Shown here in pieces: positions 13,752-22,300 of a DNA stretch of 38,644 bases (position 1 is the stretch's first letter; every line of letters begins with the position of its first letter). A program made the translations under genes and the position numbers. The stretch covers positions 1 to 38,644 of the forward strand of contig JADLES010000260.1 in the NCBI GenBank assembly GCA_020845995.1. The letters are read 5' to 3'. The stretch is from Burkholderiales bacterium. GTDB taxonomy: Bacteria > Pseudomonadota > Gammaproteobacteria > Burkholderiales > SG8-39. Below the pieces are notes generated by a model. The model made no database searches. It had not been told where the DNA came from and worked only from the letters and a program-made list of their open reading frames with translations.

Positions 13752-15424
13752 TGCGAGCACGGCGGTCGACGAGGCACGAATGCGCCGTAAGCCTGCCGGC
13801 GCGGCGGCACGCGTTCCGGCGGAATCCGACCGTCCAGTTCCAGACGGTAGGGGTGGGCAGTCCATTTGTCGAAACACGACTGCCAATACTCGAAGGTCCG
13901 TAATTCGTCCGGCGTCCCCCAGCACAGGAAGCGGTCGACCTCGAACAAGCGGCAGCGGAGCCCGAGCGTGATCGCGTCGTTGATGCAGCTGTCGACGTAG
14001 AACTCGCCGTTCACGCGGCCATCGCGCCCGAAGAGGTGCTCGGCACTGGCCCGGAAGCCGCCCGCGCGCCTGAACGTGAAGGCGCCGATGACGATGGGAT
14101 CGCGGACGGTGTCGGCGAGAGGACGCTTGACCGAAACACCGGTGATCCTGCCACCCGCGTCGGCGGCGATCCATCCGTAATGCTCTGGCCGTCGCCGGGC
14201 CGGCGGATGACCGCGCACGCCCCATACCAGCACGTCCCAGTCGCTGCCGGCTACCAGGTTCGCGAAGTGCCGCCGATCGTAGAGTACGCCGTTGTCGCAA
14301 GCGCCGATGGTAAGGAGTTCGTCGTCGCCGACACCCTCGAGCCCAAGAATGCAGGTTCGCGCTTGACCATCCGTCGGCGCGGGTAGCGTCCGCACCTCGG
14401 CGCCAGGCACGCTGCGGCGGAACACGTCCTCGATGTCGCCACGCTCCGCCAAATCCTCCCGAAGTACGATGCGCGTGTGCGACGTGGGGGGCAGATCAGC
14501 GATGGCCTGCAGGAACATCGGCCGGCCCGAGACTTCCACGAGCGGCTTGGGCGAACGGAACCCTTCCTTGCGGAAGCGCTCGCCCAGGCCGGCCATCGGC
14601 ACCAGGGTAAAGCCCTGCGCGGGTGCGGGTGCGGGTACCGGCTCCGGCTGCGCGAGGCAACGGAAGACGTCGGACCAGCATAGGTACTCCTCGAGATCCT
14701 CCGGCGTGCCCCACTGCATGAAGTGCTGCAACTCGTACACCGCGACGCGCTTGCGGACCGCGAACAGCGGCTTGTAAGCGAGGCTGACGTAGAATTCGCC
14801 GCCCGTCCGGAGGTCCTTCCGCATTGCAGCCTCGAACGCTTCCAGCATCAGCGCGCCGCTGGAGAAGTAATAGGTGCCGCTCGAGGCGAACTCGTGCATC
14901 GGCGTGTCCGTGAAAGGGCGCTTTTCCTGGATGTCGGTCGCCCAGCCGTCCTGCTCGCGCAGGTAGGCGTAGAAGGTCGACCCCAGCGAATGCGGGTGAA
15001 AGCCGCGGTAGGCGGGAATAGCGCCGTCGCAGCGCGTTTCCTCGACGAACGACCGGAAGTCCGCGTAATCCCAATAGCAGGCGAAATCGCAGTAGTTCAC
15101 GATGACCGGCCGCGCCGGGTCGATCGCCCCGCTCGCCGCGCGCACCGCGTGCACCGGCCCCAGCTTGTGCGGTGCGATCGCCACGATGCGCCCGCCCGGG
15201 CACCAGCGCTCCAGCGTCTCGCGCAGGCGAAGCGACGGCGCGGCCAGATCCTCCTCGTTGCAGATGAAGAGGAAATCCCTCTCGCCCGGAAACAGATCCA
15301 CGACGTGCGCGATGATCGGCTTGCCCTCGACCTCGATCAGCGGCTTGGGCATGGCGTAGCCGGCACGCCGGAAGCGCTCTCCTTGGCCGGACATCGGCAC
15401 GACGATTTGCATGCGCCTGGCCAT
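13748..15424 (-). CDS. Tandem (two-domain) sugar nucleotidyltransferase-like protein
   Basis: The 558-residue protein holds two related nucleotidyltransferase domains joined by a Pro/Ala linker (about 259-270). Domain 1 has VPMSGQGERF (9-18) and MPKPLIEV (25-32). Domain 2 has VPMAGLGERF (275-284) and SPKPLVEV (291-298). Both match the G-x-G-x-R-F ... PKP signature for NTP binding. Possible metal Asp residues are in NYCD (113) and GACD (377). Each half ends with a matching WGTP motif (238-241 and 502-505), so the gene arose by duplication. These domains activate sugar phosphates to NDP-sugars. Two intact copies suggest two activation steps, or one catalytic and one regulatory half. ATG 15424 lies two nt after the aldolase stop; ATG 15412 is an alternative. 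Confidence 0.85.
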   Translation of the reverse strand: MARRMQIVVPMSGQGERFRRAGYAMPKPLIEVEGKPIIAHVVDLFPGERDFLFICNEEDLAAPSLRLRETLERWCPGGRIVAIAPHKLGPVHAVRAASGAIDPARPVIVNYCDFACYWDYADFRSFVEETRCDGAIPAYRGFHPHSLGSTFYAYLREQDGWATDIQEKRPFTDTPMHEFASSGTYYFSSGALMLEAFEAAMRKDLRTGGEFYVSLAYKPLFAVRKRVAVYELQHFMQWGTPEDLEEYLCWSDVFRCLAQPEPVPAPAPAQGFTLVPMAGLGERFRKEGFRSPKPLVEVSGRPMFLQAIADLPPTSHTRIVLREDLAERGDIEDVFRRSVPGAEVRTLPAPTDGQARTCILGLEGVGDDELLTIGACDNGVLYDRRHFANLVAGSDWDVLVWGVRGHPPARRRPEHYGWIAADAGGRITGVSVKRPLADTVRDPIVIGAFTFRRAGGFRASAEHLFGRDGRVNGEFYVDSCINDAITLGLRCRLFEVDRFLCWGTPDELRTFEYWQSCFDKWTAHPYRLELDGRIPPERVPPRRQAYGAFVPRRPPCSQ

Positions 15425-15426
15425 GC

Positions 15427-16452
15427 TCAATCGCGCCTCAGCCGACGACGGTATTCCTCCGACTCCCAGCCGAGCAAGCCTGCCTCTTCTTCCGCGCTTA
15501 GATAGCGCAGCCGAACCGTGCCGTCGATGCGCGCGACGACCAGGCCCAGGCACGCGAGCATCGGTTCGGCGCCCTCCGGCAGATCGGCGCGCAGCAACGT
15601 GCCGCGGCCGGGAACGAGAACGTAGGGCGGATCCTGTGGATTGCGCCGGCGAAAATCCCGGATCGCGAGGTCCAGTTCGCGCGGGTCGCGTGCCACCGTC
15701 GCCTCCGGTCCGAGGAACACCACGTGGTCCGGATAGAGCGATCCGCCCGTCGCGGTTTCCAGCGCCGGCCTATCGAGCGCCGGCCAGTGCGCGTCGGCGC
15801 TTGAAGGAACGCGATAGGAAAGGCCCCGTGCCAGCGCTTCCAGTTCGGTTGTCGCGGGCGGCGGCATCGCGCGCGCAGGCGCCGCGCTCCGCCGCTCGAC
15901 CTCATCCAGCAGCGCGCGGACGGCCTCGCAGGAATCCGCGCCCAGCACGCAACCGTGGTTCCCCAGCATCAGCACCTGCGGCGCCGGCTGCGCGCCCGCG
16001 ATCGCGCGCGCGACCTCGCGCGCCAGCGGCCACCCGGGACGCGCGTACGGCACCCAAGCCCATGGCAGGCCGGCGAGTCGCCCCGAGAGAACGTCCCGCG
16101 CGTCAGCGCGCACGGCCAGAGCGATGGTATTGACCGAGTGAACGTGCACCACCACTCGCTGCGGCATCAGCGCGTGCAGCGCCGTCTCGATAGAGGGCCT
16201 CATTCCCGATCCGCCTGTCGTGGCGGCGGCAATGCCTGCCTCGTCATTCGCGGCAATCGCCGCCCGCAGCGCGGCCAGGTCGAGCGGTACGAAGATGTCC
16301 CGCCGCAGCGCATCCGACAGCCAGGTGCCCGAGGCCTTGACCCATAGCAGCCCGTCGTTCTTTTCCGAGGTGTTGCCGCCAGCCCCCTGCACCAGCGCGG
16401 GATCGGCGCCGATCCGTGCGGACAATGCGCGCAGCGCCGCGAGCGCGCTCAT
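15427..16452 (-). CDS. Class II aldolase/adducin-family protein with C-terminal extension
   Basis: The 341-residue protein begins with a class II aldolase domain: QGAGGNTSEK (22-31), WVKASGTWL (37-45), RPSIETALH (85-93, with the likely catalytic E89), VVHVHSVNT (101-109, zinc ligands H103 and H105) and LGNHGCVLG (163-171, H166). This matches the RhaD/FucA type, which split or join phosphorylated deoxysugars, and some members are decarboxylases or epimerases. About 150 further residues (190-341), including HVVFLGPEATVARDP and YVLVPGRGTLLR, resemble the second half of the larger RhaD-like aldolases. It sits between a GT2 gene and the nucleotidyltransferase gene with 4- and 2-nt spacings, implying a shared pathway. 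The actual substrate is unknown. Confidence 0.87.
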   Translation of the reverse strand: MSALAALRALSARIGADPALVQGAGGNTSEKNDGLLWVKASGTWLSDALRRDIFVPLDLAALRAAIAANDEAGIAAATTGGSGMRPSIETALHALMPQRVVVHVHSVNTIALAVRADARDVLSGRLAGLPWAWVPYARPGWPLAREVARAIAGAQPAPQVLMLGNHGCVLGADSCEAVRALLDEVERRSAAPARAMPPPATTELEALARGLSYRVPSSADAHWPALDRPALETATGGSLYPDHVVFLGPEATVARDPRELDLAIRDFRRRNPQDPPYVLVPGRGTLLRADLPEGAEPMLACLGLVVARIDGTVRLRYLSAEEEAGLLGWESEEYRRRLRRD

Positions 16453-17318
16453 CGGCCGCGGCCGCCCCGGTCACGCATCTCCTCGATATTGATGTCGACG
16501 AGCAGGCGGTAGAGGAGGGCCTGGGTGAAGTGGTAGACGAAGCCCTGCCGTCCGTCGAGGAAGCCGAGGCGCAGCACGTAGCGGTAGAAGAAATACGCGA
16601 AAGGCCGCAGATAGAGCGGCAGCCGGTACCAGATGGCCTTCAGGAAGAGCTTGCGCTGGTCCGGGGTGCCGAAGAAGTCCGCACGCGCGACCGTCGGGGC
16701 GCCTGCCGCGCGCCGCTCCAGATCCTCCATCGCCTGCCGGCGCGCGAAGCGGTTCTGCTTTTCGATCCAGAACACGATGCTGTCGTCGTTCGCGTTCTGC
16801 TCCTCCACGTCGAACTCGATGCGCCCGGTGCGGCCGTCGACGTAGAAGTGCAGGTCCACCCTCTCGTCGAGGTCCACCCGCGCCTTGCCGCGGCGGAAGA
16901 TGCGCAGCCAGTAGCTCGGGTAAACCCCGCCCCAGGAAAGGCGGCGGCCGCGGAAGATCTCGCGGTGTCGAACGTAGTAGCCGTCGATGCCCTCGTCCGC
17001 TGCTAGCCGCCGCCGCAACTCGTCCCAGAGCGGCTCGGTGACGACGAAGTCGGCGTCGATCGCGAACACCCACTCGTTCGCCATCAGCACGCTCGAAAGC
17101 GTCCAGTGCCACTGTTGCGGATGGCCCTCGTACTTGTGCTGCACCACGACCTGCGCCGCCTTGCGCGCGATGTCCATCGTGGCGTCGGTGGAGAACGAGT
17201 CCACCACTACGATCTCGGACACCCGCCCGGCAATCGCGGCAATGCAGCGAGGGAGATTCTTTTCCTCGTTGTAGGTGAGGATAACCGCGGTGACGGGCAG
17301 CGGCGCGGCGCCGGTCAC
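16449..17318 (-). CDS. GT2 glycosyltransferase (WaaE/KdtX-like)
   Basis: The 289-residue enzyme starts TAVILTYNEEKNLPRCI (10-26), then EIVVVDSFSTDAT (35-47) and the metal-binding FAIDAD (85-90). This is the WaaE/KdtX-type pattern, where VDSFSTD replaces the more general DDGSTD. Members add glucose to LPS core sugars or sugars to lipid-linked glycans. QWHWTLSS and RLSWGGVYPSYWLRIF are further family hallmarks. The C-terminal stretch YLRPFAYFFYRYVLRLGFLDG is amphipathic and likely peripheral to the membrane. GTG 17318 overlaps the epimerase stop (GTGA), and its own stop overlaps the aldolase start (ATGA). Confidence 0.88.
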   Translation of the reverse strand: MTGAAPLPVTAVILTYNEEKNLPRCIAAIAGRVSEIVVVDSFSTDATMDIARKAAQVVVQHKYEGHPQQWHWTLSSVLMANEWVFAIDADFVVTEPLWDELRRRLAADEGIDGYYVRHREIFRGRRLSWGGVYPSYWLRIFRRGKARVDLDERVDLHFYVDGRTGRIEFDVEEQNANDDSIVFWIEKQNRFARRQAMEDLERRAAGAPTVARADFFGTPDQRKLFLKAIWYRLPLYLRPFAYFFYRYVLRLGFLDGRQGFVYHFTQALLYRLLVDINIEEMRDRGGRGR

Positions 17319-18343
17319 GCGACGCCCTCGAACAGCGCGCGATTGTCGCGGATCCACTCGTACAGCCGCGTCACGCCCTCCTCCTTGCCGATGGAGGGCC
17401 GCCAGTGGAGCAGCCGCCCCGCCCTGGCGATGTCGGCCACGAACACTTTCTGGTCGCCTGGCCGCCAGTCGCCATGCCGGTAGCGCAGCGCCACGCCGCA
17501 GCGGTCGCGCAGGAACCCGATCAGTTCGAGCAGCGACATTACATTGCGCGGGCCGCCACCGATATTGAGCGCGAAACCCGACACCGCCTCGATGCGCCGC
17601 ACCGCGGCCTGATAGCAGGCCACGAGGTCGTCGATGAAAAGCACGTCGCGCACCTGCTTGCCGTCGCCGTAGATCGTCACCTCGTTGCCTCGCACGGCAT
17701 TGAGGATGAACCAGGCCACCCAGCCCTGGTCCTCGATGCCGAACTGGCGGTAGCCGTAGATGCAGGACTGCCGGAAGGCCACCGAGCGAATGCCGTAGAT
17801 GCGGGCGTAGTCGATCACGTACTGTTCGGCCGCACCCTTCGAGCAACCATAGGGCGAGTGGAAATCCAACTGGCGTGTCTCGGGCGCGCCCTGCGGCAGG
17901 TCCGCATAGCGGTAGCGCCCGGCCTCCTCGACGACGCCCACGTCCTCCATGCCGCCGTAAACCTTGTTGGTCGACGCGTACAGAAGGATCGCCTCGCGGT
18001 TCGCCACGCGCAGCGCCTCGCAGACGTTGAAGGTGCCGAACGCGTTCACCTCAAAGTCGAAGCGCGGATCGGCGACCGAGGTCGTGACCGCCACCTGCGC
18101 CGCCAGATGCAGCACCACCTCCGCATCGGGATGCGCCTTGGCGAGCGCAAGGCAATCCGCGGCATTGCGCACGTCCCCCAGGACGAAATCGTAGCTGCCG
18201 AATTGCCGGAGCCACTCCAGGTTCGGACGGCCGCCCGCGCGCGAAAGGTTGTCGAAGACGACGACGCGGTCGCCCCGTTCGAGCAGCGCCTTCGCGGTGT
18301 TGCTGCCGATGAAGCCCGCGCCGCCGGTGACGATCCATTTCAT
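17315..18343 (-). CDS. NAD-dependent sugar epimerase/dehydratase (CDP-tyvelose-2-epimerase-like)
   Basis: The 342-residue short-chain dehydrogenase has the Rossmann motif TGGAGFIGS (6-14), HLAAQVAVTTSV (79-90), LYASTNKVYG (121-130) and the catalytic SPYGCSK (163-169, Y165 and K169). The segment from FRQSCIYGYRQFG to EDQGWVAWF, with NIGGGPRN later, closely resembles RfbE-like CDP-paratose/tyvelose 2-epimerases. UDP- or GDP-sugar epimerases remain possible. It would supply a nucleotide sugar for the adjacent transferases. ATG 18343 has GGGGAAG upstream, overlaps the GT4 stop as ATGA, and its own stop overlaps the GT2 start as GTGA. Confidence 0.9.
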   Translation of the reverse strand: MKWIVTGGAGFIGSNTAKALLERGDRVVVFDNLSRAGGRPNLEWLRQFGSYDFVLGDVRNAADCLALAKAHPDAEVVLHLAAQVAVTTSVADPRFDFEVNAFGTFNVCEALRVANREAILLYASTNKVYGGMEDVGVVEEAGRYRYADLPQGAPETRQLDFHSPYGCSKGAAEQYVIDYARIYGIRSVAFRQSCIYGYRQFGIEDQGWVAWFILNAVRGNEVTIYGDGKQVRDVLFIDDLVACYQAAVRRIEAVSGFALNIGGGPRNVMSLLELIGFLRDRCGVALRYRHGDWRPGDQKVFVADIARAGRLLHWRPSIGKEEGVTRLYEWIRDNRALFEGVA

Positions 18344-19515
18344 GCTCTGCTTCCCCTGTCCCGAATCACGCCCTGGTACGCCCGCTCCATCTGCGCGGCG
18401 ACCGCAGGCCACATCATCCGCGCGCGCGCGAAGCGGCGGCCGTTCTCGCCCATGCGGGCCAGGCGCGCCGGATCGGCGAGCAGGCCGCGGATCGCCGCCG
18501 CCAGCGGCTCCGGCTCGCCGCTGCAGACAAGGCCGGCGTCCGCCTCGCGCACGAGGTCCGCCGCGCCGACCTCCGGCGTCACGACCACGGCGCGGCCCGC
18601 GGCCATCGCCTCGAGCACGACGTTGCCGAAATTCTCGGAATGGGACGGCAGGACCACCATCGAGCATCGGGCGAAAAGAGCATTTTTCATCGGCCCATAC
18701 GCTGGCCCGACGAAGTGTACGCGATCGCCGACGCCCCTTTCCGAAGCCAGCTTCTCCAGCGCCGGCCAGTGGTTCTCGTCGTCGTTCCCGGCCACCGCCA
18801 GCGGGATGCCGGGCATCCCGGGCAGCGCCGCGATCAGCCGGTCGATGCCCTTCTTCCAGCTGATGCGGCCGATGATGAGCAGGAGCGGCCCAGCGGCTGG
18901 CAGCCCGCCCGGCAGCGCGCCTGCGGCGCCCTCGCCTTCGCCGGCGTCGATGCCGTTGGGCACCACCACCATCGGCGGCCAATAAAAGGGGAAACGGTGC
19001 GCCTCCTCGGCCTCGATCCGGCTCGTCACGTGCACCAGCGCGGCACCCTCGAGGTTCGCACGCTCGACCAGCGCGATCCAGGCCCGCTTCAGCATCGGGT
19101 TCTTCCTGCGGATGAGGGCCTCCACGAGCATGCCCCGCGGCGACGCCACGTACGGAACGCCGTGCCGCCGCGCCGCCCTGCCCGCCGCCAGCGTCGGCCA
19201 AAGGAAGATCGAGTGAAGATGCACGAGGTCGAACCCGCGGACGCGAAGATCCAGCTCGCGCCCCAACTGCGGCGACCAGTAAAGCCGCCGCAGCCGGGGC
19301 GAAGGGAAATACCAGACCCGAACGCCCTCCATCTCCACCGGCTCGCCGACTGGCACGGCCGAATCGGCCTCCCCGTCGACGTTCGTCGTGAACACTTCCA
19401 CCCGGTGTCCCTGCGCCGCCAGCGCCTTGCACAGCCCATGTACCGACGCGATCGGGCCGCCATAGCGCCGAGCCGGCAGGTACGAAGGCACAACGTGCAG
19501 GATCCGAAGGGTCAT
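18340..19515 (-). CDS. GT4 glycosyltransferase
   Basis: The 391-residue GT-B enzyme starts ILHVVPSYLPARRYGGPIAS, typical of WbcX/PimB-like family 4 members. VASPRGMLVEALIRRK marks the acceptor side, VVPNGID the domain junction, and LLIIGRISWKKGIDRLI the start of the donor domain. SHSENFGNVVLEAMAAGRAV contains the E-x7-E donor motif. It would use a retaining mechanism and an NDP-sugar. It is followed with a 4-nt overlap by the epimerase gene, which may make its donor. A 21-nt gap separates it from the preceding FkbM gene. Confidence 0.92.
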   Translation of the reverse strand: MTLRILHVVPSYLPARRYGGPIASVHGLCKALAAQGHRVEVFTTNVDGEADSAVPVGEPVEMEGVRVWYFPSPRLRRLYWSPQLGRELDLRVRGFDLVHLHSIFLWPTLAAGRAARRHGVPYVASPRGMLVEALIRRKNPMLKRAWIALVERANLEGAALVHVTSRIEAEEAHRFPFYWPPMVVVPNGIDAGEGEGAAGALPGGLPAAGPLLLIIGRISWKKGIDRLIAALPGMPGIPLAVAGNDDENHWPALEKLASERGVGDRVHFVGPAYGPMKNALFARCSMVVLPSHSENFGNVVLEAMAAGRAVVVTPEVGAADLVREADAGLVCSGEPEPLAAAIRGLLADPARLARMGENGRRFARARMMWPAVAAQMERAYQGVIRDRGSRA

Positions 19516-19536
19516 CGGATCACAGCGGCAGCCGGG

Positions 19537-20295
19537 CTAGGCGGGGAATGCGACCGTGCTCCAAGGCGCGGCATCCAGTTCCTTGCGCTCGGAAATGGGG
19601 CATTCGCCATCGAAGACACGGTAGTTTCTCTCCTTGAGGAACGCCGCCACGGCGGCGGCGTTCTCCTCGGAGACCTCGCAAATGACGACCGGGCGCTTGC
19701 GGGCGAGCAGGCCGCGCGCGCCTTCGAAGACTTCCACTTCCGCGCGCTCGACGTCGATCTTGAGCACGTCGGGCAACGGCAGGCGCTCGGCCAGCCAGTC
19801 GAGCGAAACGCTCACGACCGTGTGCCGTTCGGCGACACCGCCCGCCTGCGATGAGCCGTAGCCCTCCAGAAAGCTGGTGGCGCGCGAGCGCGCGGCGATG
19901 TTGAAGGTCCTCAGGTCCACCGCCGCCGCGACCGCGGCGGGCACGATCTGGACCGGCGCGGACGCCGGCGGCTGCAGCGCGCAGGAGCGCCGCAGCAACT
20001 GCACCAGCCAGGCGTCCGGCTCGAGGGCGAACACCCGCCCGCCCGGCCCCGCCCGGTGCGCAGCGGCGAAGGCGAACAGCCCGAGGTTGGCGCCCACGTC
20101 CCAAACGGTATGCCCGGGGCGAACGCATTCGGCAGCCAGCGCGACCAGCTTGGGATCGGCCCGCTCCATCGACCGGAACAGGAAGCGCAGGCCGCAGGAC
20201 GGACTGACCACGATCGGGCCGCCGCCCGCGGCCGCGGGCATGCGCCGGCGAAACGACAAGCTCCTGGTCCACTGCTCGATCCGCGCCCGCAGCAT
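19537..20295 (-). CDS. FkbM-family methyltransferase
   Basis: The 252-residue protein shows the FkbM methyltransferase pattern. TVWDVGANLGLFAF (63-76) is SAM motif I, VFALEPD (88-94) the acidic strand end, and VLKIDVERAEVEVFEGA (177-193) the late conserved motif. EVSEENAAAVAAFL lies near the end. FkbM enzymes O-methylate hydroxyls of polyketides and glycans, so a sugar methyl ether is the likely product. ATG 20295 shares one base with the TGA of the upstream methyltransferase (TGATG), so the two are probably co-translated. Confidence 0.87.
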   Translation of the reverse strand: MLRARIEQWTRSLSFRRRMPAAAGGGPIVVSPSCGLRFLFRSMERADPKLVALAAECVRPGHTVWDVGANLGLFAFAAAHRAGPGGRVFALEPDAWLVQLLRRSCALQPPASAPVQIVPAAVAAAVDLRTFNIAARSRATSFLEGYGSSQAGGVAERHTVVSVSLDWLAERLPLPDVLKIDVERAEVEVFEGARGLLARKRPVVICEVSEENAAAVAAFLKERNYRVFDGECPISERKELDAAPWSTVAFPA

Positions 20296-21083
20296 CAGCG
20301 CGTCTTCCCTTGAAGCCGCGGCTTGTACGCCTCCATGCAGATGGAATAAGGCGGCCAGCCGGTCAGCCGCGACACCAGCGGATCGAGCACGGGTGGGAGC
20401 ACGCGCAGCGGCAGCGTGACGCCCCAGGCGAGAACAAGATGGATCCGAGTCAGCGCGCGCAGCATCCACGTGATCTTCTGGCTCACGAAACCGCTGCAAT
20501 AGGAAATGTCCTCGCAGACAAGGCCGGCAACCTCGCACAACTCGAGCAGCATGCCGCGCGTATACCCGCGGCGCACGTGCCAGCCCTCCTCGGTCTTGAG
20601 GAACGGGCCGTTGTCGCTCTCCGTGATGGCCCGGTAGTAGTGGAAAGGCGCGGTGAAGTAGAGCCGGCCGCCCGGCCTCAGGCAAGCGGCGATATCGCGC
20701 ATCAGCTTCAGGTCGTCGAGAATGTGCTCGGCATTCTCGAAGCAGATCGCGATATCGAACTGTCCGCGCAGGTCCGGGCGCTGGTCCAGCCGGCGAACGT
20801 CGAACACTTCGAATCGCGCCGACGCGGCGCCCGACAGCCTCGCGCGCTCCGCCGCCACGTCCTGGTTCCGCTCGTCCCAGCTCAGCCCGAGGCTGTCGTA
20901 GCCGCGCAATGCCGCGCCGATCGTGAACGCGCCGGTGCCGCACCCGACGTCGAGCAGCCTTTCTCCATTGCGCGTGCGCGGCAGCCGCCGCGTGAGCCAG
21001 CGCCACCGGTCGAGCACGAGCGTGTCGCCATGCACAAGCGTGGCCCGATGACCGAATAGTCGCACCAGAGTCGACTTGTTCAC
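20295..21083 (-). CDS. Class I SAM-dependent methyltransferase
   Basis: The 262-residue protein has RLLDVGCGTGAFTIGA (42-57) as motif I, LGLSWDERNQ as the motif II region, and FDIAICFENAEHILDDLKLM as the motif III region. After the catalytic fold, roughly 60 C-terminal residues include a hydrophobic helix (LVLAWGVTLPLRVLPPVL) and then WPPYSICMEAYKP. This may attach it to the membrane, placing the acceptor on a lipid carrier. The start is GTG 21083, which overlaps the GT4 stop as GTGA; no ATG is suitably placed. The exact methyl acceptor is unknown. Confidence 0.83.
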   Translation of the reverse strand: MNKSTLVRLFGHRATLVHGDTLVLDRWRWLTRRLPRTRNGERLLDVGCGTGAFTIGAALRGYDSLGLSWDERNQDVAAERARLSGAASARFEVFDVRRLDQRPDLRGQFDIAICFENAEHILDDLKLMRDIAACLRPGGRLYFTAPFHYYRAITESDNGPFLKTEEGWHVRRGYTRGMLLELCEVAGLVCEDISYCSGFVSQKITWMLRALTRIHLVLAWGVTLPLRVLPPVLDPLVSRLTGWPPYSICMEAYKPRLQGKTR

Positions 21084-22270
21084 GCCCGGGCCTCCGCGGG
21101 AATCCCGAGGGCGCGCAGAGCAGCAAGCAGGCCTGCCGTCGTCTGCGCGTAGCTGTAGCGGGCGACAATCCGCCGGCCCTCCTCGCCCCAGCGACGCAAG
21201 CGACCGCGGTCGGACAGGGCATCGCGCAAGCTGTACTCTAGGGCGGGGACGTCGCCCGCCGGGAATACCAGCCCGTTGGCGCCCGGCTGAACCAGGTCCT
21301 GCGCGCAACCGACGTGGTCGCTCACGACGACGGGACAACCCATGCACAAGGCCTCGTTAATCGCCAGGCCCCAGGTTTCCCACGGCCCATAGCTCGGCAG
21401 AACGAACAGGTCGGCGGCGGCATAAGTGCGTGGCATCTGCGACTGGTTCTGGAGCGGGGCGAAATGCACGTCGGCGCGACCGAGCGCACTGGCGCGCAAT
21501 GTTTCCTCCAGGGGGCCGGCGCCCACGAAGAGCAGGTCTGTCCCGGGCAGTCCGGCGGCGAGAAATGCCTCCAGCAAATCCTGCGGCCGCTTTTTCTCTT
21601 CAAACTTTCCAGCAAAGACAATCAGGGCGTTCGCTTCCGCAATGCCCAGTTCGCGCCGCCAAGCGGCCGCCTCAGCCTGCGCGGGCTCCGCCGCCGCCAT
21701 AAAGCGCGCGTTGTCCACGGCGTGCGGCGCGAAATGGAGGCACTCGGCCGGCACGCCATGCTGGCGAAAATAGCGGTAGTTGGCCTGGCCCACATACAGC
21801 AACGCCACAAAGCGGCGAAAAATACTAGTGATCGCGAACCCCCGCAGCTGTTGCCGGATGCCGCCGTCGGGCAAGAGTCGATGCGAATCGCCGCGGAACA
21901 GAAGCGGCACCCGGCTTCGATCCCAGCGCATCAGGAAAGCCAGCGTGGATGCGAACTTGTAGGCAGTCATGAGGACCGCGTCAGGCCGGAATGTCTCCAC
22001 GCACTCCCGCAACCTCCGGTTGACCAGTCCGCGAAAGTGGTGGGTACCCGGATCACGACTTTCGTTGGGCACGAACTCATGCGCATACCCGGATAGTAGT
22101 GGCATGTCCCAGCAGATGGACTGCAGGAAGCCGGGGTGGAAGAAGCCCTCGCCGCCCGGCTTCCAGAGATAGAAGACCTTGAGGTCAATATCGGTGCAAG
22201 CGACGATGTGCTGGAACCACGGCGCGTAGTACTGGATCGGGTGCGTGGCGATTACCGCTAGCCGTGCCAT
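21080..22270 (-). CDS. GT4 glycosyltransferase
   Basis: The 396-residue GT-B enzyme begins LAVIATHPIQYYAPWFQHI, a widely seen start of family 4 transferases in O-antigen loci. HFAPHAVDNARF marks the domain junction and LIVFAGKFEEKKRPQDLLEA the donor domain. SYGPWETWGLAINEALCMG carries the donor Glu motif (E-T-W-G-L-A-I-N-E). It is the first gene of the 4-nt-overlap chain running leftwards. ATG 22270 is 30 nt after the polymerase stop, so it could be read from the same transcript. Its donor is unknown. Confidence 0.9.
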   Translation of the reverse strand: MARLAVIATHPIQYYAPWFQHIVACTDIDLKVFYLWKPGGEGFFHPGFLQSICWDMPLLSGYAHEFVPNESRDPGTHHFRGLVNRRLRECVETFRPDAVLMTAYKFASTLAFLMRWDRSRVPLLFRGDSHRLLPDGGIRQQLRGFAITSIFRRFVALLYVGQANYRYFRQHGVPAECLHFAPHAVDNARFMAAAEPAQAEAAAWRRELGIAEANALIVFAGKFEEKKRPQDLLEAFLAAGLPGTDLLFVGAGPLEETLRASALGRADVHFAPLQNQSQMPRTYAAADLFVLPSYGPWETWGLAINEALCMGCPVVVSDHVGCAQDLVQPGANGLVFPAGDVPALEYSLRDALSDRGRLRRWGEEGRRIVARYSYAQTTAGLLAALRALGIPAEARA

Positions 22271-22300
22271 GTCGGTCCATCGCGCCGCGGCGGCACCCGC

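Noticed and set aside
17405..18985. 526-codon open frame on the plus strand
   Set aside because: It is antisense to the epimerase and GT4 genes, both well supported.
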